From the NCBI GenBank assembly GCA_002408065.1, contig DHQI01000074.1, positions 593 through 21,011 of the forward strand: a DNA stretch of 20,419 bases, read 5' to 3'. A program made the translations under genes and the position numbers. How positions within the stretch are numbered: the stretch's first letter is position 1; each line of letters opens with the position of its first letter. The stretch comes from Bacteroidales bacterium UBA5342 (GTDB lineage: Bacteria > Bacteroidota > Bacteroidia > Bacteroidales > UBA5342). Shown here piece by piece: positions 16,501 through 20,419 of this stretch. Under the pieces are notes generated by a model. It ran no database searches. It saw nothing but the letters and a program-made list of their open reading frames with translations, and had not been told where the DNA came from.

Positions 16501-19500
16501 ACTTTAATACCCTCTACACTATAGTTTCCCTGCCGGGGTTCTGAAACAATGACTACACGGCTCATCATCAAATCCTCAACATCTGCATCCGATTGTGTGG
16601 GATAAAAAGCTACCGGCACATCCTCTATTGTACCTATCCAATCGTTGTCGGCTACCGGCACATCATTTACCGGCGTTACATTATAAAAAATCTGCGCAGC
16701 ACTGACGTCGCCTTCCCCATCCATCACATAATAGGTCAAAGTATCAGTACCAAAATAATTTTCATGGGGCTGATATATGACATCATTACCCCAAATGCGT
16801 GTCAAACCGCTGCTTGCTTCACTCACGGCATGAAGTGTCAAACCGGAGAAATCCGGATCAAAAGCTAACTCTAAGGCATTGATAGTGTCGGCATCATCCT
16901 CCATCAGACTACCATAGAGATCGATAAGCACCGGATCTTCGTTCACACTATCTATGGTAATATAAATATAGGCCACTTCAGAAGCTGCACCAAAAGCATC
17001 GCGTGCCACATAAGCCATGGTATCATTCCCCCACAAGTTACGATCTGGCATATATTTGATCTGATCTCCTACCACCTGATATTCACCCATCTTAGGCTCC
17101 TGATAAACAAGAAAACTCAAGGGACGACCATCCTCTACATCCACATCGTTTAACAAAGGATGAATGATTATTTCTGTGTCCTCATTCACATTCAATACAT
17201 CATTCTGTGCCACGGGATAGTCGTTCACAGCTATGACTTTAATAATAACTTTAGCATTGCTCTCATCGCCCTCGGCATCCACAATGGTATAAGTTACGGA
17301 ATCCCATCCGTTGTAATCATTGTCCGAACGGTAAATATAGGCGTCACCATCAGGAATCAAGGTACCATTCTCAGGATGGGTAATTTGCTTAATGCTAATG
17401 CCACCGCCATCCGGGTCTAAATCATTGACTATAGGATAGATCTTAGTACTGACATCCTCCGTGGCAAAAACAGAATCAGGCTGAGCCAGAGGATCTTCGT
17501 TAACACAATTGATCTGTAATCGTACCATAGCCGTAGCTCTGTCTCCCTGTGCGTCTGCTATGATGTAACGAAACGAGTCCATTCCACAATAATCAGGAGC
17601 CGGTTGATAAGTAAACATGGTGTCATTCTGCTGCAAAACACCATGGTATGGCATCCACACCGTATCGATTAACAAACCGTTTTTATCCTTGTCATCATCA
17701 TTATCTAACACATTAAATAATAGCGCACTATCCTCGTAAAGCCACAAATTATCATCCATAGCAACAGGCACATCATTCACCGCATTCACCTGCACAACAA
17801 CCTGGGCGGTATCACGGTCTCCCTCACCATCTTGCAACACATAGGAAAATTGAGCATTACCATAGAAATCAGGAGACGGCGTAAAATCAATCTTCTGATT
17901 TCGAAGCAGCGCCCCTCCACCACTGACGTTAAACAGTTCGGACAACGATAATCCACTGGCATCAGCATCTTCATCGTTGAATAAAACATCAAGGGAAGTC
18001 AGCCCGTCATCCTCAGTCAACACAAAGGTGTCAGGCCATGCGCGTGGTGCTTCGTTGACACAATTCACTGTCACTTTTACCCAGGAAAAATCCGCATCAC
18101 GGTTCCAATCCTCTATGTAATAACGGAAAGAATCTACGCCGCAAAAATCCGCATCCGGCACATAAACCAAAGGACTAGCTCCTATAATAAAAGACCCATG
18201 AAGTGGCTGGTCATAAGCTACCATGGTGAGACCACGTTGGTCATCATCTTCATCATTATCCAAGGGGGAAAGACCAAAACTGCCATCTTCATCCATGGTA
18301 TAAGCATCAGGATGCGCTACCGGGAAATCGTTAGCCGGCAACACCTCGATGGTAGCTGTTGCAAAAGCCGTATCTCCTTCGCCATCAGCTATTTGATAAT
18401 TCACCCTGGCATCACCCCAAAAATTAGCATCAGCCAGAAATTCTATCTTATTATTTTCCAAGACAAAACGACCGCCAATGAAACCTGATATCTGCGTAAT
18501 GCTGATACCACTGCGATCCTGATCTTCATCATTTTGCAAAACATCTAAAGTCGTTTCGGGCGAATCTTCATAGATGGTATAGCTATCATCCTTAGCCAAC
18601 GGCACATCATTCACCGCTCTGATGTTCACATAAATTTTAGCATACGACGGATCTCCTTCATTATCCTGAATCTGATAAGTGAGCACATCTAATCCGTTCG
18701 CATTTAGATAAGGCTGATAGTCGATATAGGTATTAGTATTAGTCACAGTACCCAGGCTATTGTCAAACACCGACTCGATCACCAAACCGGACATATCCAC
18801 ATCGATATCATTGGCCAAAGGAAATATCCGACATGGGGTATCTTCATCGGTATATACCGTATCGCTGTACGCAATAGGCACATCATTGACAGGCTCTACC
18901 ACTATCTGCACATTAGCCAGCGCACTATCGCCACTGGCATCTTTTACCTGATAACTAAAATTGACTGCCCCTGAATAATTGGCCGGGGGGACATAGCCGA
19001 AGGCCCCAAGGCCTCCATCAGTTTCTCCAAAAGTGCCTATATTAGGTGGAAAAAACGTCAGTGTAAGCGGATAATCCCCTTTTATGACATCATTATCCAT
19101 CACATTAGCAAATACCTCCTTATCTTCCTTACAATGGAAGTTGTCTGAAAGCAACTGAGGTATATAATCGTTGTTTTTAATAACGTAGGTCGTGGAAATT
19201 TGCCCGGGTATGGCATTTTCCAAGTTTGAGAAATTAAAAGATATCACTTCGTCCTCTTCGGGTATCTTATCGTCTACTGTAGCATACGTACAATTAAATT
19301 CTGTCTTCCCGGCCTCTATAATACACCTCAGCGGATTATCTACCACCACAATATCAGCGGCATCAGTTGTTTCATACACCGGAGAGATGTCAAAGGTAAC
19401 ATCCAGCGCTACAGGCTCCGTCAGTTGCAGATTGAGCCACAAACTGTCGCCCTCTTCTACATTCTCCATGCCAGTTGGCATAAAATTGAGTCGGGCTGAA

Positions 19501-20419
19501 GCCTCGTCGTCATCATAAATGAATATTTTTATTCCCCCCTTATCAAGACGAGTATTCACTTCATTTTCAAGCCAAAAATAAACCACTCGTCGATTATTCA
19601 ATACATCGTTATCAATCAGTGGTACTTCAATCACTTTATATTCTTCTCCCGGCTGAAAGACTAAAGTTCCTTTTGTTTCTTCATAATGCTCTCCGGCAAA
19701 TGTATCACTACCATCACGTGTATAATAGTCCACACTAACAAGTTGATCAGTTTTCCCAGTCTTCTTAACGCCTACCCTGGCTACACCTTCGCCTTCTGTC
19801 ACATAAAGATGATCTATCAAAGTAACGACAGGCAGGGTATCATTATCTTCTATGCTTATATATAGTTCAGGATTTTGAACTGTGGCATTTTCCGCATCAT
19901 AAACTTCAAAAAGAAAACCTTCCTGTTGTGATTCATAAATATCATCCTCTAAAATTGTCAGGTATAATTCTGTTTCAGTAGCTCCTGCAGGTATCGTACC
20001 AACCCCTGTCAGCGCCTCATAATCGAGGCCTTCGCTAGCCCCATTTTGCGGTACAGTACGGTACCAAAAATTCACATCATCTTCACTGGCCAAGCCCAAA
20101 CGAAAAGTCAGCTTCAGATCTCCGGCATCCTCATGCACCAGCGTATCGTCCAGATATTCCATCGAGAGACAAGTCTTTAGGACAAAAGGGTCAGACGCTT
20201 TGGTGATACCACAGCCCGTCTTACCGCTCACACGGTATTGGCCTGTTTTGGAAGGAACCAAAATAGCAGACGTAAGCCCTTCCATTATTTCGTTGTTGTA
20301 ATACCAAATATATTCGTCGTAACCATCGGCCTCCAAGGTGGCATTAGAAGGGTAACAAGCCACGGTACCTTCCACCGAAGGTGCTGCCAGGAGCTGGGGA
20401 CTCACCCCAAAACCGGAAA
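13266..20419 (-). CDS. Giant Calx-beta/tandem-95 repeat protein with T9SS C-terminal sorting domain (5' partial)
   Basis: The minus-strand frame ends at TAG (13266-13268) and stays open to the right edge. A GTG at 20403-20405 could be taken as a start, but the codons before it read SGFG, exactly as inside the downstream paralog at its residues 452-455, so this is an internal Val of a 5'-truncated gene. About 450 N-terminal residues (signal peptide and IgGFc-like region) should lie outside. Numbering from that Val: Ig/PKD-like 8-80; three Calx-beta-like domains 81-412; 14 cadherin-like repeats 413-1781; Ig-like and cadherin-like modules 1782-1982; FN3-like modules 1983-2296; T9SS tail about 2297-2379. 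The protein is Asp-rich and probably secreted or cell-surface. It lies ~720 bases upstream of its paralog on the same strand. Which ligand it binds, if any, cannot be read from the sequence. Confidence 0.93.
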   Translation of the reverse strand, partial: SGFGVSPQLLAAPSVEGTVACYPSNATLEADGYDEYIWYYNNEIMEGLTSAILVPSKTGQYRVSGKTGCGITKASDPFVLKTCLSMEYLDDTLVHEDAGDLKLTFRLGLASEDDVNFWYRTVPQNGASEGLDYEALTGVGTIPAGATETELYLTILEDDIYESQQEGFLFEVYDAENATVQNPELYISIEDNDTLPVVTLIDHLYVTEGEGVARVGVKKTGKTDQLVSVDYYTRDGSDTFAGEHYEETKGTLVFQPGEEYKVIEVPLIDNDVLNNRRVVYFWLENEVNTRLDKGGIKIFIYDDDEASARLNFMPTGMENVEEGDSLWLNLQLTEPVALDVTFDISPVYETTDAADIVVVDNPLRCIIEAGKTEFNCTYATVDDKIPEEDEVISFNFSNLENAIPGQISTTYVIKNNDYIPQLLSDNFHCKEDKEVFANVMDNDVIKGDYPLTLTFFPPNIGTFGETDGGLGAFGYVPPANYSGAVNFSYQVKDASGDSALANVQIVVEPVNDVPIAYSDTVYTDEDTPCRIFPLANDIDVDMSGLVIESVFDNSLGTVTNTNTYIDYQPYLNANGLDVLTYQIQDNEGDPSYAKIYVNIRAVNDVPLAKDDSYTIYEDSPETTLDVLQNDEDQDRSGISITQISGFIGGRFVLENNKIEFLADANFWGDARVNYQIADGEGDTAFATATIEVLPANDFPVAHPDAYTMDEDGSFGLSPLDNDEDDDQRGLTMVAYDQPLHGSFIIGASPLVYVPDADFCGVDSFRYYIEDWNRDADFSWVKVTVNCVNEAPRAWPDTFVLTEDDGLTSLDVLFNDEDADASGLSLSELFNVSGGGALLRNQKIDFTPSPDFYGNAQFSYVLQDGEGDRDTAQVVVQVNAVNDVPVAMDDNLWLYEDSALLFNVLDNDDDKDKNGLLIDTVWMPYHGVLQQNDTMFTYQPAPDYCGMDSFRYIIADAQGDRATAMVRLQINCVNEDPLAQPDSVFATEDVSTKIYPIVNDLDPDGGGISIKQITHPENGTLIPDGDAYIYRSDNDYNGWDSVTYTIVDAEGDESNAKVIIKVIAVNDYPVAQNDVLNVNEDTEIIIHPLLNDVDVEDGRPLSFLVYQEPKMGEYQVVGDQIKYMPDRNLWGNDTMAYVARDAFGAASEVAYIYITIDSVNEDPVLIDLYGSLMEDDADTINALELAFDPDFSGLTLHAVSEASSGLTRIWGNDVIYQPHENYFGTDTLTYYVMDGEGDVSAAQIFYNVTPVNDVPVADNDWIGTIEDVPVAFYPTQSDADVEDLMMSRVVIVSEPRQGNYSVEGIKVTYLPYENLWGEDTIIYVTYDSQGAASNQAYIYMTIDSVNEAPIIQDVHVNINEDTSDTIDVLFMAESPDFSPLKLLEIEQCINCPPDYTYMPRYGGSRVMDNKIVYHPNINYYGKDSMYFKVQDGEGDISEALLTIDILPVNDAPLAQNDFYTNVIGGIKDSAMIHLPVTENDTDVDEQPLQGSLVIDSLPRHGTISYATDNMTLIYMPDDAFVGYDSLSYRLQDTLSAASNQAWVTIFTDSFNYVPRAVNDTVTGDEDQYVDFNPMLNDWDIHGDSLWPVVNHLAPTDGPFDVMLTEHGFVELHNDTLWRYYPQTDFYGRDSGYYEVHDVKGGRSIARLHFYVAPVNDVPTLSVQSGDVSYEENSAWHKALNNFDLNDVDSDSLWRADIKIVAAQRGNSRIKVDPLPWMQIVTDSSLTAYHLKLSGKHTAGQWRQAINSLAYINHEDNDTLTRQLNIVLWDTPLSHSDTLYSTLKMLPVNDVPVNLSRPYITGTYLPDSVLRCEPGSWYDAEAEVDFCFNWAYSRGGRVFSVLSDCADSLVISGDMANADRLWCTVRATDRGYPLPAASAIALSDTLAPANYTPRGLTLSQDTLYRSAVAGSFIATLQAQDPDTAQSHSYSLVSGGEYLRIEDDSLFLDTAAFFMDASQYKFRVRVQDDGPAQLSASFELSLLMILDLMPAMAETYPLLLEVYGDSAVVAVKADKPGWVTYDVMLLGNEDWLPPHGLALEYDNKLAIKANEELLISIDSLSSETDYTFIASLVDTSGGYFSDVSFFDFRTLDVTGPELVWPAPYIHSAGLDSAVLAVQLDEIGVLHYSVYENDTLYFVDSMCVDSSHIGTDSLLLDDAFSTSYITLDSLCSQMRYEVTFVAVDTLGNVGEESRLSFTTNDTLRPAFMAQELDINASVINYQVCLTEGGQLLARLRDNYHGLSDFTTPDPMNLYDERTAVRENSVTSIKTEKLPLKGIYLLDMVLVDSAGNWSDMRTLSFQYPEPFVMELASEVIFQGEDVRFKQLNETVNYYIYNINGELMRAGVVGGQGETIPMDFAQDGLYFIRFSSIWDEEVHRVMKVSFPRP
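13518..14459 (-). other. Fibronectin-III-like modules (upstream gene)
   Basis: Residues 1983-2296 hold about three beta-rich modules. Two end in FN3-type hallmarks: LSSETDYTFIASLVDTSG and LCSQMRYEVTFVAVDTLGN, each followed by an SF..FRT or LSFTT closing strand. The third ends LDMVLVDSAGNWS. Their position just before the sorting tail fits spacer or binding modules in T9SS cargo. Assignment is by pattern only. Confidence 0.6.
14460..15064 (-). other. Ig-like and cadherin-like modules after the repeat array (upstream gene)
   Basis: Residues 1782-1982. The first part (VLRCEPGSWYD, FCFNWAYSRGG, LWCTVRATD) has the Cys/Trp spacing of a bacterial Ig-like 'cut' domain. The second (TPRGLTLSQDTL, GSFIATLQAQDPD, YSLVSGGEYLRIEDDSLFL, YKFRVRVQDDG) is a good dystroglycan/cadherin-type (CADG) unit. 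Both are extracellular beta-sandwich folds. Confidence 0.65.
15065..17228 (-). repeat. B-C-B-C-B block plus two diverged repeats (upstream gene)
   Basis: Residues 1060-1781. Linkers lie at 1060 (B), 1154 (C), 1246 (B), 1340 (C), 1443 (B-like), 1545 and 1649. B units carry DVED and a LWGxDT core with IDS at the end; C units carry DPDFSGLTL or SPDFSPLKL. The unit at 1545 is atypical (NDWDIHGDSLW). The last, from 1649, is about 133 residues and lacks the NDxDxDxSGL signature, so it is a diverged or different beta-sandwich domain. Confidence 0.85.
17229..19169 (-). repeat. Seven A-type cadherin-like repeats (upstream gene)
   Basis: Residues 413-1059 contain seven units; linkers are at residues 506, 598, 691, 783, 876 and 968, almost exactly 92 apart. 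Units 1-6 match units 1-6 of the downstream gene in order (shared DYIP start with a Cys in unit 1, NFWGDA in unit 3, FCG...NC in unit 4, YGNA in unit 5, YCG...NC in unit 6). Unit 7 has the DPDGGG variant. Confidence 0.9.
20350..20419 (-). repeat. Segment duplicated in the paralog at 11126-11195
   Basis: Aligned without gaps, 59 of 70 bases match the downstream gene at 11126-11195, including an identical 22-base stretch at the window edge (20398-20419 and 11174-11195). Identity is continuing as the window ends, so the unseen N-terminal part is probably also well conserved. Confidence 0.85.

Noticed and set aside
20403..20405. GTG as the true start of the upstream gene
   Set aside because: The frame continues open to the window edge and the preceding codons match the paralog; there is no signal peptide at this GTG.

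Overview
The window is almost wholly filled by two giant tandem paralogous genes, both on the minus strand. The upstream one (13266-20419) is cut at the right edge and lacks its N-terminus. The downstream one (1-12546) has its N-terminus but runs open off the left edge after 4182 codons. The last ~80 residues of the upstream protein look like a type IX secretion system (T9SS) type-A C-terminal sorting domain. That, a Sec signal peptide followed by an IgGFc-binding-type N-terminal region, a Bacteroidota-style TAnnTTTG promoter element and moderate-to-low G+C together point to a member of Bacteroidota. The genus cannot be named from the sequence.

Both proteins share one plan. From N to C it is: signal peptide and IgGFc-binding-like region (visible only in the downstream protein), one Ig/PKD-like domain, three Calx-beta-like domains, then a long array of ~92-residue cadherin/Ig-like repeats of the 'tandem-95 repeat' kind (linker VNDxPxA, then ED, then NDxDxDxSGL, then a YTP..FGxDSxxY core). 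In the upstream protein the array is followed by Ig-, cadherin- and fibronectin-III-like modules and the T9SS tail. The downstream protein shows 35 complete repeats and one that ends at the window edge, against 14 in the upstream protein. They are probably very long, acidic, possibly Ca2+-stiffened surface or secreted adhesin-type proteins; that function is inferred from architecture only.

Layout in plus coordinates: 1-1398, alternating B/C repeats of the downstream gene; 1399-9963, 31 A-type repeats; 9964-12546, Calx-beta, Ig, IgGFc-like region and signal peptide; 12547-13265, a ~720-base non-coding gap with a promoter element, several hairpins and a 9-nt-periodic inverted repeat; 13266-15064, C-terminal modules and T9SS tail of the upstream gene; 15065-19169, its 14 repeats; 19170-20419, its Calx-beta and Ig domains.

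The most informative result comes from aligning the two arrays by eye. Repeats 1-6 are collinear in both paralogs, and both arrays then reach the same alternating B-C-B-C-B block. Between these shared flanks the upstream gene has one repeat and the downstream gene has 25 (about 6.9 kb). The length difference is thus confined to one internal zone, which itself shows higher-order (two- and six-unit) periodicity.
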